Positions 33,679-42,305 of a stretch of 64,000 nt of DNA are shown piece after piece (positions within the stretch are counted from its first letter, which is position 1; every line of letters starts with the position of its first letter). The DNA is from an uncultured Prevotella sp. GTDB taxonomy: Bacteria > Bacteroidota > Bacteroidia > Bacteroidales > Bacteroidaceae. Under the pieces are notes generated by a model that ran no database searches, had not been told where the DNA came from, and worked only from the letters and a program-made list of their open reading frames with translations. The stretch is taken from NCBI GenBank assembly GCA_946614435.1, contig CAMOGW010000006.1, positions 1 to 64,000 on the forward strand, given 5' to 3'. A program made the position numbers and the translations under genes.

Positions 33679-35946
33679 ATGAAGAACCGAAGAATTTTTA
33701 TCTTGACACTGGCTGCCATCAGCGTGATGAGCGCCAGCGCACAGCTGTTGCCGTATCAGAATGCCAGCCTCACTGCCGACGAGCGGGCCGATGACCTGCT
33801 GAGTAGGCTCACGCTGGAGGAAAAAGTGAAACTCATGCGCAATGGATCGCCTGCCATCGACCGACTGGGCATCCCGGCCTGGGACTGGTGGAGCGAGGCA
33901 CTGCATGGGGTGGGGCGAAATGGGCTTTCCACCACATTCCCCTCGTGCATCGGCATGGCTGCGTCGTTCGACGATGCACTGCTCGACCGCATCTACACTG
34001 CCGTGAGCGATGAGGCCCGTGCCAAGAACACGCAGATGCGACGAGAGGGTAAGAAGATAGGGCGCTATCAGGGACTGTCGTTCTGGACACCTACCATCAA
34101 CATCTTCCGTGACCCTCGCTGGGGGCGCGGACAGGAAAGCTATGGTGAAGACCCCTACCTGAACGGGCGCATGGGTAGCATCGTGGTGCGTGCGTTGCAG
34201 GGACAGAACCTGCCCGAGGCCGCTGCTACACCTTACTATAAATTATATGCGTGCGCGAAGCACTTCGCCGTGCATAGCGGACCGGAGAAGCTGCGCCATG
34301 CCATGAATGTTGAGAACCTGCCGGCACGCGACCTTTGGGAGAGCTATCTGCCAGCCTTCAAGATGCTGGTGAAACAGGCTGGCGTGAAGGAGGTGATGTG
34401 CGCCTATCAGCGCTTTGAGGGCGATCCATGCTGCGGTTCCAACCGACTGTTGCAGCACATCCTGCGCGATGAGTGGGGCTATGAGGGCCTGGTGGTGAGT
34501 GACTGTGGAGCCGTGGGCGACTTTTGGCAACCGGGTCGTCACGGGGTGTCGGCTGACAAGCCCGCCGCTGCAGCCAAGGCCGTGCTCAGCGGCACCGACG
34601 TGGAGTGTGGCGCTCACTATGGTGCGCTGCCCGATGCTGTGCGTCGGGGCGACGTGTCGGAGGAACAGCTCAACGTCAGTGTGCGCCGCCTGCTGAAAGG
34701 ACGCTTCGAGATGGGCAACCTCGATGCCGACTCGCTCGTGCCTTGGACGCGCATACCCACATCGGTCATCGGTTGCAAGGCGCATAAGGAACTGGCCCGG
34801 CAGATGGCCCGCGAGCAGATGGTGCTCCTGAAGAACGACGGCGTGCTGCCCCTCTCGGCAGACAAGAAAGGACGTTCAGGCATCATGGTCATGGGACCCA
34901 ATGCAGCCGACTCTACCATGCTCTGGGGCATATACTTCGGGCAGCCCTCCCATACGGTCACCCCGCTTGAGGGACTGCGTGCCCGTCTGGGTGACGTGCC
35001 GTATCTCACGGCCTGCGACATTACCAGCATGACGGCCAAGGAGCGTGCCATCGGAGCCACTACAGAGACAGCCGACGGCAGTACTACGCTGCAGATGGTG
35101 GACAAGGGTGAGCATACGTTCACAATCAAAGAAATCCTGAAGGCTGCCAAGAGAGCGAAGACCGTCATATTCGTGGGCGGCATATCGCCCAATCTGGAGC
35201 GTGAGGAGGCCCGCACCGATGCGAAAGGATTCGACGGAGGCGACCGCACCTCGATAGAGTTGCCGCAGGTGCAGCGCGACATCTTGCAGACATTGCACAA
35301 GGCTGGCAAGAAGGTGGTGTTCGTGTGCTGCAGCGGTTCAGCCGTGGCGCTGGTGCCCGAGATGGAGAGTTGCAACGCCATCGTCGAGGCATGGTATGCT
35401 GGTGAGCAGGGCGGTCATGCACTGGCCGACGTGCTCTTGGGCGACTACAACCCGTCGGGCAAGCTGCCCGTCACGTTCTATCGCGATGACAGTCAGCTGC
35501 CGCCGTTCGACGACTATCGCATGTCGGGGCGCACCTATCGCTTCTTCCGGGGCGAGCTCCTTTTCCCCTTTGGCTACGGCCTGTCTTACACCACGTTTGA
35601 GCTGGCCAACGAGCAGTGCCGTCTGAACCAAAAGGGAGCCTACGATGTGACGATTGACGTGACGAACACCGGGCAGCGCGAAGGTAACGAGGTGGTGCAG
35701 CTCTATCTGCATCGTCAGGGCGACACAGCCGACGGTCCTGTGAAGACCCTTCGCGGTTATGCCCGTACTCGCCTGCTGAAACCGGGTGAGAAGCAGACCG
35801 TCACTATCCAGTTGTCGCGTGCTGATTTCGAGTGGTGGGATGCCGCCCATTCCGTCATGCGCATCCTCCCCGGTCGCTACGACGTGATGGTGGGCACCTC
35901 GAGTGCTGACAAGGACCTCAGGAAACTCAGCATCACACTGCCGTGA
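33679..35946 (+). CDS. GH3 beta-glycosidase (beta-xylosidase/beta-glucosidase type)
   Basis: 755 residues with signal peptide (ILTLAAISVMSASA). Seen: a GH3 N-domain starting ADDLLSRLTLEEKVKLM, the WWSEALHGVGR motif common in xylosidase-like members, the nucleophile aspartate in VVSDCGAV, the alpha/beta sandwich domain (GPNAADSTMLWGIYFG) and a C-terminal fibronectin-III-like domain. It releases monosaccharides from the non-reducing ends of oligosaccharides, probably in the periplasm. With GH115 it fits xylan use, but xylosidase versus glucosidase activity is inference. Single gene between its own promoter and terminator. Confidence 0.92.
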   Translation: MKNRRIFILTLAAISVMSASAQLLPYQNASLTADERADDLLSRLTLEEKVKLMRNGSPAIDRLGIPAWDWWSEALHGVGRNGLSTTFPSCIGMAASFDDALLDRIYTAVSDEARAKNTQMRREGKKIGRYQGLSFWTPTINIFRDPRWGRGQESYGEDPYLNGRMGSIVVRALQGQNLPEAAATPYYKLYACAKHFAVHSGPEKLRHAMNVENLPARDLWESYLPAFKMLVKQAGVKEVMCAYQRFEGDPCCGSNRLLQHILRDEWGYEGLVVSDCGAVGDFWQPGRHGVSADKPAAAAKAVLSGTDVECGAHYGALPDAVRRGDVSEEQLNVSVRRLLKGRFEMGNLDADSLVPWTRIPTSVIGCKAHKELARQMAREQMVLLKNDGVLPLSADKKGRSGIMVMGPNAADSTMLWGIYFGQPSHTVTPLEGLRARLGDVPYLTACDITSMTAKERAIGATTETADGSTTLQMVDKGEHTFTIKEILKAAKRAKTVIFVGGISPNLEREEARTDAKGFDGGDRTSIELPQVQRDILQTLHKAGKKVVFVCCSGSAVALVPEMESCNAIVEAWYAGEQGGHALADVLLGDYNPSGKLPVTFYRDDSQLPPFDDYRMSGRTYRFFRGELLFPFGYGLSYTTFELANEQCRLNQKGAYDVTIDVTNTGQREGNEVVQLYLHRQGDTADGPVKTLRGYARTRLLKPGEKQTVTIQLSRADFEWWDAAHSVMRILPGRYDVMVGTSSADKDLRKLSITLP

Positions 35947-35964
35947 TAGTAGGTCATTTTTTTT

Positions 35965-36006
35965 AAAAACTACACGGGCTACAGCAATGCAGCCCGTGTA
36001 GTTTTT
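35965..36006. terminator. Bidirectional terminator after GH3
   Basis: A perfect 16-base stem (35965-35980 with 35991-36006, core CTACACGGGCT) ends in a T-run on either strand. Confidence 0.85.
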
Positions 36007-36099
36007 TTAAATGCGTTAATTACTAATAATCAGTCGTTGATTACTAAGAATGAACGTTAAAGAACGAGGCTTTCTGTTCTTTTTGTCTCTACTAATCTT

Positions 36100-36141
36100 T
36101 TAGTTTTCTAAGAAGTTAGTAATTTTGTCGTAGAAAACTAA
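36100..36141 (+). promoter_or_regulatory. Promoter with candidate BlaI operator
   Basis: Perfect 11-base inverted half-sites TTAGTTTTCTA (36100-36110) and TAGAAAACTAA (36131-36141) flank the -7 box TAATTTTG (36120-36127) ahead of blaI. This layout suits autorepression by the downstream BlaI-type dimer. Confidence 0.55.
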
Positions 36142-36153
36142 AAATCGTGAGAC

Positions 36154-36540
36154 ATGATGCAGCAGAAAACACTGACCAAAGGAGAAATGCAGGTGATGAA
36201 CATCCTGTGGGACATGCAGCACGGAGCCTGCGTGGCCGACATACAGAAGAAGTTTCCTGAACCGCAGCCTGCCTACACCACCATTGCCACATTCCTGAAA
36301 ATCATGGAGCAGAAAGGCTTCGTAGAGAAACGAAAAGGCAGCACGGGAAAGACATTCGTCTATTCGCCCCTCATGACTCGTGAGCGCTATCGCCGACTGG
36401 TGATGAACGATGTGAAGGACACATTCTTTGGCGGATCGGTGAAATCACTCGTGTCGTTCTTTGCCGAAGAGGACGAGCTGACGCCGGAAGACATCAACGA
36501 AATACTAACCATCATACAAAACCGTAATCATGCTGACTGA
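36154..36540 (+). CDS. BlaI/MecI/CopY-family repressor
   Basis: 128 residues. Seen: the family winged helix (LTKGEMQVMNILW, PAYTTIATFLKIMEQKGFVEKR) and a C-terminal dimerisation part (VKSLVSFFAEEDELTPEDI). It binds operator DNA as a dimer and is inactivated by proteolysis after a signal from the partner metallopeptidase. The partner gene overlaps by 11 bases. In Bacteroidetes such pairs are often not tied to a beta-lactamase, and none is seen here. Start may be either of two adjacent ATGs (36154 or 36157). Confidence 0.9.
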   Translation: MMQQKTLTKGEMQVMNILWDMQHGACVADIQKKFPEPQPAYTTIATFLKIMEQKGFVEKRKGSTGKTFVYSPLMTRERYRRLVMNDVKDTFFGGSVKSLVSFFAEEDELTPEDINEILTIIQNRNHAD

Positions 36541-38287
36541 CTTGATATACTATGACCTGAAAGTGGCGGCGCTGATAGCTGTGTTCTATCTTTTCTATAT
36601 GCTGCTGCTGGCCCGGGAAACCACACATGCACTGAATCGTTTTGTGCTGCTTGCTGGCATCGTGCTATCGGTGGTGTTGCCGCTGTGCATCATTACTATA
36701 CATGAAAAGCCTCACCCCCAACCCCTCTCCGATTGGAGAGGGGAGTATATAGTACTTCCGATAGAGAACGAAACAACAAAAGATACTACTCCCCTCTCCA
36801 ATCGGAGAGGGGCTGGGGGTGAGGCTGTGTCCGTCATTCTCCTTTCTGGCATCTTCCTGCGGCTGCTGTTTCTGGCGAGAAGTTACGGAAAGCTTGCCAA
36901 ACTGATTTGTAGCGGCGAAAGGCACACGTTGCCATCGGGAACCCGGGTCAGCGTGGTCGATGTTCCAATAGCTCCGTTCTCATGGATGCAGACCATCGTG
37001 CTGTCGCGTGCCGACTGGCTCATGCAATCCGAATCTATCCTTGCTCATGAAGAGGCGCATGTGCGTCATCACCATAGCTACGACGTTGTGGTCGTAGAAG
37101 TGCTCACGGCTCTGCAATGGTTCAACCCCGTGGTGTGGTTCCTGCGTCAGGAACTGCGCATTCTCCACGAGTATCAGGCCGATGCATCCGTTCTCTCAAG
37201 CGGCTTCGATGAAAGCCAGTACATTCACTTACTGATGCAGAAAGCGACGGGCATTCAGGCCTGTGCCCTCGCCAACGGCATCCACACACCCAAAACTAAA
37301 AAACGAATTTTTATGATGCTTAAAACAAAATCAGACCGGAGTGCATGGCTCAAAGCACTCTATATCGTACCCGTTGTGCTGGTATCGCTGGCTCTGTCGG
37401 CAGAGACTGTCGTTGATCATGAAGAAGCGGCAACCAACGATGCCTTCGCTGTGCGCCTGTTCAGTGAAAACACCAATGGCCGGGGCGAGAGCTATCAGAT
37501 TCGCCATCAGCCCGGTGTCAAGTTCTTCCGCAACGGCAAGGAAGAGCAGATACCCGAAGGGCGCAACATTGCTCTCGAAGTAGAGAAGACCACGATGCAG
37601 CTCAACGGCAAGCCCATTGACCAGCTCAGCTTGCTTGACCTGCCAGCAGGAGCGCTCAAAGAGGTTCACCTCACAGAGACAGGATCCGACCGCTATGTAT
37701 GTAATCTGTTGACAGAAGTGCCAGGCAAGAAGACTGCCTATATCGTGAATGGTAAGCAGGTATCGGAAGAAGCGGTAGGGAAAATTCCTCAGAAGGATGT
37801 GGTCAGCGTGACGACAATAGGCAGTCGCGAGACCGTGAAAAATGCGCTCCACGTAGAGGCCGATGATGCGGTCGTCGTTGAAACCGAACCAGTCTTCGAA
37901 ATCTGCGAGCAGCTGCCTCAGTTCCCCGGTGGCGAAGTGGGGCTGATGAAGTGGCTTGCCCAAAACATCAAGTATCCGACAAAGGCAATGGAATACGGTG
38001 TGCAGGGACGTGTGCTCGTGCAGTTCATCGTTGAGAAGGATGGCAGTCTGAGCAACTTCACGATTGTGGATAGTCCCAAATCGTCGGGGGCCAACATGGT
38101 GGTGGTCAATGCCCAAATGACCGACAAGCAGCGTAAGGATGCTGAAACGCATAATGCTGGAGTGAAACTGTTGCGTGAGGAGGCTATCCGCGTGGTCAAG
38201 GCCATGCCGAAGTGGACTCCCGGCAAGCAGAAGGGAAAGGTGGTTCGCTGCAAGTTCCTTATTCCCGTGAGTTACCGTCTGCAGTAA
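36530..38287 (+). CDS. BlaR1/MecR1-like M56 metallopeptidase with TonB C-domain
   Basis: 585 residues. Seen: N-terminal membrane helices, M56 zinc motif HEEAH (173-177) in LAHEEAHVRHHHSYD, another membrane helix near 285 (ALYIVPVVLVSLALS), a periplasmic region, and a TonB C-terminal domain from about 470 (QFPGGEVGLMKWLAQNIKYP). It likely senses an envelope signal and triggers loss of the BlaI repressor. Odd: residues about 60-99, between the second and third helices, are encoded by a palindromic repeat (36705-36826). The TonB domain also carries extra residues (around VVVNAQMTDKQRKDAETHNA) compared with the usual compact form. Confidence 0.88.
   Translation: MLTDLIYYDLKVAALIAVFYLFYMLLLARETTHALNRFVLLAGIVLSVVLPLCIITIHEKPHPQPLSDWRGEYIVLPIENETTKDTTPLSNRRGAGGEAVSVILLSGIFLRLLFLARSYGKLAKLICSGERHTLPSGTRVSVVDVPIAPFSWMQTIVLSRADWLMQSESILAHEEAHVRHHHSYDVVVVEVLTALQWFNPVVWFLRQELRILHEYQADASVLSSGFDESQYIHLLMQKATGIQACALANGIHTPKTKKRIFMMLKTKSDRSAWLKALYIVPVVLVSLALSAETVVDHEEAATNDAFAVRLFSENTNGRGESYQIRHQPGVKFFRNGKEEQIPEGRNIALEVEKTTMQLNGKPIDQLSLLDLPAGALKEVHLTETGSDRYVCNLLTEVPGKKTAYIVNGKQVSEEAVGKIPQKDVVSVTTIGSRETVKNALHVEADDAVVVETEPVFEICEQLPQFPGGEVGLMKWLAQNIKYPTKAMEYGVQGRVLVQFIVEKDGSLSNFTIVDSPKSSGANMVVVNAQMTDKQRKDAETHNAGVKLLREEAIRVVKAMPKWTPGKQKGKVVRCKFLIPVSYRLQ
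36705..36826. repeat. Palindromic element inserted in-frame in the blaR1-like gene
   Basis: Left arm 36705-36753 and right arm 36781-36826 are inverted copies (40 positions, one mismatch). Each arm holds its own hairpin CCCCTCTCC-GATT-GGAGAGGGG. The left arm matches the arm of the apgM copy over 47 bases with one difference. It encodes PHPQPLSDWRGE and TPLSNRRGAGGEA. Confidence 0.9.
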
Positions 38288-38332
38288 AAACAAACTAAAG
38301 TTAGTAAAAAGGAAAAGAGAAGTACCCGGGAC

Positions 38333-38368
38333 AACTCTGGAGGCCGCAGCGATGCGCCCTCCAGAGTT
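38333..38368. terminator. Hairpin between convergent genes
   Basis: Perfect 11-base arms AACTCTGGAGG (38333-38343) and CCTCCAGAGTT (38358-38368) lie between the convergent blaR1-like gene and the esterase gene. T-runs are weak. Confidence 0.55.
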
Positions 38369-38392
38369 ATTACTGGTTTTTAATAGTGTTTA

Positions 38393-40975
38393 TCAGTTGC
38401 AATAGTACTTGGTCAGGAAATAGGTGTTCTCCCAGTCCACAATCTTCACCTCTGACTCCTTGGCCGGATGGATGTTCTGCTCATCGAGCACCATCACCTG
38501 CTTGTCGCTCTGGTTGTAGAGCGGCCATACCTTTGCCTGACCGTCGGGCGACTGTTCGGCACTGAGTGACGGGTTGCCAGTCTTGGCAAACTGAATCCAC
38601 ATCTTGCGCATGGTCTTCGAGAAGGTCTCGTCAATGACTCTTCCTGTAAAGCCGGTCATCTCTGGATGGTTGAATACTACCGACAGCTCTGAGGCATGGC
38701 CGCTCTTCACCATTGGCAAGGCAGACTCGGGCGTGTAGAGGTAGGTGTAAATTTTACCGCCTGACTTGCTTTGATTCTCTGACATACGGATGGCTGGTGC
38801 GTTAAAATAGCTCTGGCTGAACATGCTGCAAGTCTTCTGCCACTCTTCTCCTGGTGCGCTGCTGATGTAGCTCTCCACCTTTGCTATTTCTTCGGGCGTC
38901 ATCAGTTTGTTTCTCTTCGCTATACGGTCGGCGGCCCACTTGTTCCAACCTTCTACTCCGAGGGCAGCCGCAAAGGTGTTGTACTCATCCTTGGTGCAGC
39001 CGGCGAGTATGTCAATATCCTTTGCCATGCCGTCTTCGTAAGCTTTCCATCCGTCCTTGGGCAGGAGCTTACCGTCTCTTTCCGGCCAGATGCTCCATCC
39101 GAGTACCTGATAGATGCCGAACAATTCTCCCACCTTGTCGGCAAGTGTTCGGGGGGCAATCTTCTGCAGGTCGGCAACGGTCTTGCATTCGAGAGCCTCC
39201 ATAATCTTGTTGGTGACGGCGATGGCCTCCTCGGTCGATCGGGTCATGATGGGCGAACCGCTCATTGCGATGGCACGTTTGAAATACTTATGTCCTTCGT
39301 CAGTGAGTGAGAGCAGAGCGCAGCTTGATCCGCCAGCCGACTCACCCCAGATGGTGACGTTGTCGGGATCGCCTCCGAAGTTCTCGATGTTCTCATGCAC
39401 CCACTTCAGAGCCATCAGCTGGTCCATGATTCCCAGATTCTGGGCATCGGGATAGGCAGCTCCGTCTGGCAGGTGTGACAAATGCATGAAGCCGTAGGCA
39501 GCAAGTCTGTAGGTGATGGTGACGAATATGACATCGGGGTTCTCTTTCACGAGGTTGTGGCAGTCATATTGTGGATCAGTCGTTCCGCCAACTTCGAATC
39601 CGCCGCCGTAGATCCACACCATGACGGGCTTCTTCGCTGCAGTATTCTCATCGGCCTTCCATACGTTCAGGTACAGACAGTCTTCGCTTTCCCCGTATTC
39701 AGCGGCAGGGTCGCCGGGTGCCTGATAGGGAGCTTTACCATATTCATAAGCCTCGTACACGCCATTGTCTTCAGTATATTGTACGGGAGCTTTCCAACGC
39801 AGGTCGCCTACGGGCTGCTGGCCTACGAAAGGTATGCCCTTAAATGAGATGATGTTCTCTGTCTTTTTGCCGATGAAGGTACCGTTAATACATTTCACGG
39901 CCAGCGACTTGTCATAGTAGCCGTTGATTTCTCTATAGGTTGCGATGCGCTTGGCCACGTTCTCCTTGATGTTGTTGTAGAAGAGTCCGTAGTCGTTGTC
40001 GTGATAGCTGGCAGTTCCGAAAAGCCAGGTGATCGGGTTGAAGGGGCATGTGGCGTTAGTCACTACCACACCGCGTTCGACGTTCAGTTTTGCATCGGCA
40101 TTGACATCCTTGAATTCTCGCTCCAAGGTGTTCAGGTTCAGCACGTATGAGCCGAGGTTCTCGCTCGCTGGGGCATAGGTGTCGTCAAGTTTCCAGTTCA
40201 GTGGGTTAATGCTGATTGCTCCGGGCATCCACACCATGTTCTTTGCGTTGGAGTTGGCGGGTCCCTCGGTGTTCCAGCTGACGACGACACCAGCGTCGCT
40301 CTCGCCTGTGGCGAACTTTAGGTGTGGATTGGCCGAGAGGTCATCCTTGGTGACGGCATAGCCAATGACATAGGCAGCCACCATTCGTTTGTAGTAGTCG
40401 GGATGGGCCTTGAAGTAGTTCATCAGCACGAGTTTTGTCATGGCCGAGCCCTGGCTGTGGCCGGCGATGATGAACGGTCGGCCCTGGTTGTAGTGTGCGA
40501 AGTAGTAGTCGAGGGCTGCGGTGATGTCAGTATAAGGGGTGCCGGTCAGTGCCGTCAGCATGCTGCCGCTCTTCTTCCAGCATTCCTCCTCATGTTTCAG
40601 GCTGCTCTGGCGGTAGTAGGGTACGAAGACATTGGTAGAGGCTGCGTAGGCGCTGGCGTGTGCCTTGAATTCATCGGTTACTCCTGCAACGAATTCGGCG
40701 TTGTCAACAGGCGCGAAAGTCGGGTCGCCGTCTTCGTAGCCGTCATAGTTGGTTGCGGGAATATAAAAGGTGTCGAATTCCTTGGTGATGTCCGGTATAT
40801 GGTGCCAGTTGCTTTTCTGCGAATAGTCGGTTGCCGTGGGCACACTGGAACTGCCGTCTGTAGCCGGCTCCTCCTTTTCTTTTTCTTTGCACGAGGTGAG
40901 TACCGTCGTTGCGCCGCATATCAGGATGGCGGCGAGCATCCACATTTTCATTTTTCTCATTTTCATTTTTCTCAT
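38393..40975 (-). CDS. Lipoprotein with DUF3089 and type B carboxylesterase domains
   Basis: 860 residues. Seen: a lipoprotein signal with lipobox before Cys (VLTSC, residue about 29) and an acidic/lysine-rich +2 region. A DUF3089 alpha/beta-hydrolase domain follows (about 50-350) with GHSQGS, then a PF00135-type carboxylesterase (about 365-855) with GVPFVGQQP-like start (here GIPFVGQQP), GESAGGSS and a C-terminal HASELSVVF motif that likely holds the catalytic histidine. Two hydrolases in one exported lipoprotein suggest deacylation of a complex ester; the substrate is unknown. Odd: the N terminus contains a tandem MRKMKMRKMKM from a duplicated 18-base block, so the start is ambiguous between three ATGs. 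Confidence 0.85.
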   Translation of the reverse strand: MRKMKMRKMKMWMLAAILICGATTVLTSCKEKEKEEPATDGSSSVPTATDYSQKSNWHHIPDITKEFDTFYIPATNYDGYEDGDPTFAPVDNAEFVAGVTDEFKAHASAYAASTNVFVPYYRQSSLKHEEECWKKSGSMLTALTGTPYTDITAALDYYFAHYNQGRPFIIAGHSQGSAMTKLVLMNYFKAHPDYYKRMVAAYVIGYAVTKDDLSANPHLKFATGESDAGVVVSWNTEGPANSNAKNMVWMPGAISINPLNWKLDDTYAPASENLGSYVLNLNTLEREFKDVNADAKLNVERGVVVTNATCPFNPITWLFGTASYHDNDYGLFYNNIKENVAKRIATYREINGYYDKSLAVKCINGTFIGKKTENIISFKGIPFVGQQPVGDLRWKAPVQYTEDNGVYEAYEYGKAPYQAPGDPAAEYGESEDCLYLNVWKADENTAAKKPVMVWIYGGGFEVGGTTDPQYDCHNLVKENPDVIFVTITYRLAAYGFMHLSHLPDGAAYPDAQNLGIMDQLMALKWVHENIENFGGDPDNVTIWGESAGGSSCALLSLTDEGHKYFKRAIAMSGSPIMTRSTEEAIAVTNKIMEALECKTVADLQKIAPRTLADKVGELFGIYQVLGWSIWPERDGKLLPKDGWKAYEDGMAKDIDILAGCTKDEYNTFAAALGVEGWNKWAADRIAKRNKLMTPEEIAKVESYISSAPGEEWQKTCSMFSQSYFNAPAIRMSENQSKSGGKIYTYLYTPESALPMVKSGHASELSVVFNHPEMTGFTGRVIDETFSKTMRKMWIQFAKTGNPSLSAEQSPDGQAKVWPLYNQSDKQVMVLDEQNIHPAKESEVKIVDWENTYFLTKYYCN

Positions 40976-41146
40976 TTTATATTAATAAATTAGCGTAAAA
41001 ACACTTTTTGGGGGGCCTGATTCCGATTTTTAGTCACTGCAAAGTTAGGCAAATTACCCCAAAAAAACTATCTCCTAATTGCCAGTGGAATTAGGTTTTG
41101 CTGATTTTACAACGATTTTTGTTGATTTTCGAAAAAATGCTTCTGG

Positions 41147-42265
41147 CTACTGCTTGGCATTGTCGCGCATCCAGGCTGTCACGGTCTGGCCCATGCGCTG
41201 TTTGAAGGCGATGCCAAAGGTGCTGTAGCTGCGGTAGCCGCTCTCGTGGGCCAACTGCTGGGCGGTGAAGGGACGCTGATTGGCGACGGCCTGACGGTAG
41301 AGCTGCATGAAGTGTCGGATGCGCAGATTGTTGATGTAGGCGTTGTAGTTGATGCCTTGACTGGAGAAATACTGGCTGAGATAAAACCTGTTAGTGCCCA
41401 GGGCTTTGGCAAGCTGTACTATGGTGAGGTCGTGCTGCAGATAGAGCTGTGTGTCTATGCAGTGCTGCTGTAGCATCATATTGAGGTTTTGGGGCTTCGA
41501 GGTATCAGGTGATGCCACCTCAGAATCAAAAAGCGGGTCGGCCTCAGAACCTGAAGTTTTCTGGTCGCTCAGGTCGCTGAGGTCGCTCAGCGTTTCCACT
41601 CGCCACAGGAGATAGCCTACGACTATGATGCATATCATCTGCATGGCATATTGATAGACAGGACCATTGCCGACAAGGGCATAGACGACGAATACCATCA
41701 GCGTGATGCCGAGCACCGTGAAGCTCTGCCACACCTCTTTGTGCTCCAGGTCGGCATAGTTGTCGTGCAACCAGCGTTCGTACTGCCTCAGTGCTCTTAT
41801 TATATATATGGTGATGCCCATGCCCAGTAGCAGGGCAAAACCATAGAATACGGGTGGTGGGGTATAGTTGCCACTGACTATGCACCAAACCGATCCTGCG
41901 GTCAGTGGAGCTGTTATGATGAAGGCGGTCCAAAGTGGGCGGCGGCGGTCCTGCAGCATGATGAGCAGCACGTTGATGGCTAAGGGCAGAAATGTGATGC
42001 TGTCGAGCAGTCCGCCCACGAGATCGACTGTCTTGATGTCGCGGCTTGAGTCGAGATAGAACATCGGCATATACCACAGATGGTTCAGGGCCAGCGAGGC
42101 GAAGAAGGCTGCAGCCCAGCGGCGTAAACGCTTTGGCGGTGTGATGTCGGAGGCAAAAGCGTTGCCGTCACGAAACAGCAAATAGCAACTGGCCACCATG
42201 GCCAGCGCTATTACTGTTGCGTAGAGCATGATATAAAGGATGTCTTCCCTGACTTGATTGTACAT
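41147..42265 (-). CDS. Membrane AraC-family regulator
   Basis: 372 residues. Seen: about six to seven hydrophobic helices (residues 10-225), a linker, and a C-terminal AraC helix-turn-helix (LTIVQLAKALGTNRFYLSQYF; YRSYSTFGIAFKQRMGQTV). It is an integral-membrane one-component regulator. The linker holds LSDLSDLSD encoded by three 9-base units (41563-41589). It lies 40 bases downstream of the amidohydrolase gene on the same strand, so it probably belongs to that transcription unit and may regulate it; the signal is unknown. Confidence 0.85.
   Translation of the reverse strand: MYNQVREDILYIMLYATVIALAMVASCYLLFRDGNAFASDITPPKRLRRWAAAFFASLALNHLWYMPMFYLDSSRDIKTVDLVGGLLDSITFLPLAINVLLIMLQDRRRPLWTAFIITAPLTAGSVWCIVSGNYTPPPVFYGFALLLGMGITIYIIRALRQYERWLHDNYADLEHKEVWQSFTVLGITLMVFVVYALVGNGPVYQYAMQMICIIVVGYLLWRVETLSDLSDLSDQKTSGSEADPLFDSEVASPDTSKPQNLNMMLQQHCIDTQLYLQHDLTIVQLAKALGTNRFYLSQYFSSQGINYNAYINNLRIRHFMQLYRQAVANQRPFTAQQLAHESGYRSYSTFGIAFKQRMGQTVTAWMRDNAKQ
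41563..41589. repeat. Nonamer tandem repeat in the AraC regulator linker
   Basis: Three units GGTCGCTCA, GGTCGCTGA, GGTCGCTCA are in frame, so unit number can vary without breaking the gene. Confidence 0.7.
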
Positions 42266-42305
42266 GATTTTGGGATTATCGGATGCTGTTCTGAATAATT
42301 GTTTA

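Noticed and set aside
36154..38287. Beta-lactam resistance locus
   Set aside because: Only the BlaI/BlaR1-like pair is present, with a TonB domain and no beta-lactamase or penicillin-binding sensor; a general envelope-sensing pair is more likely.
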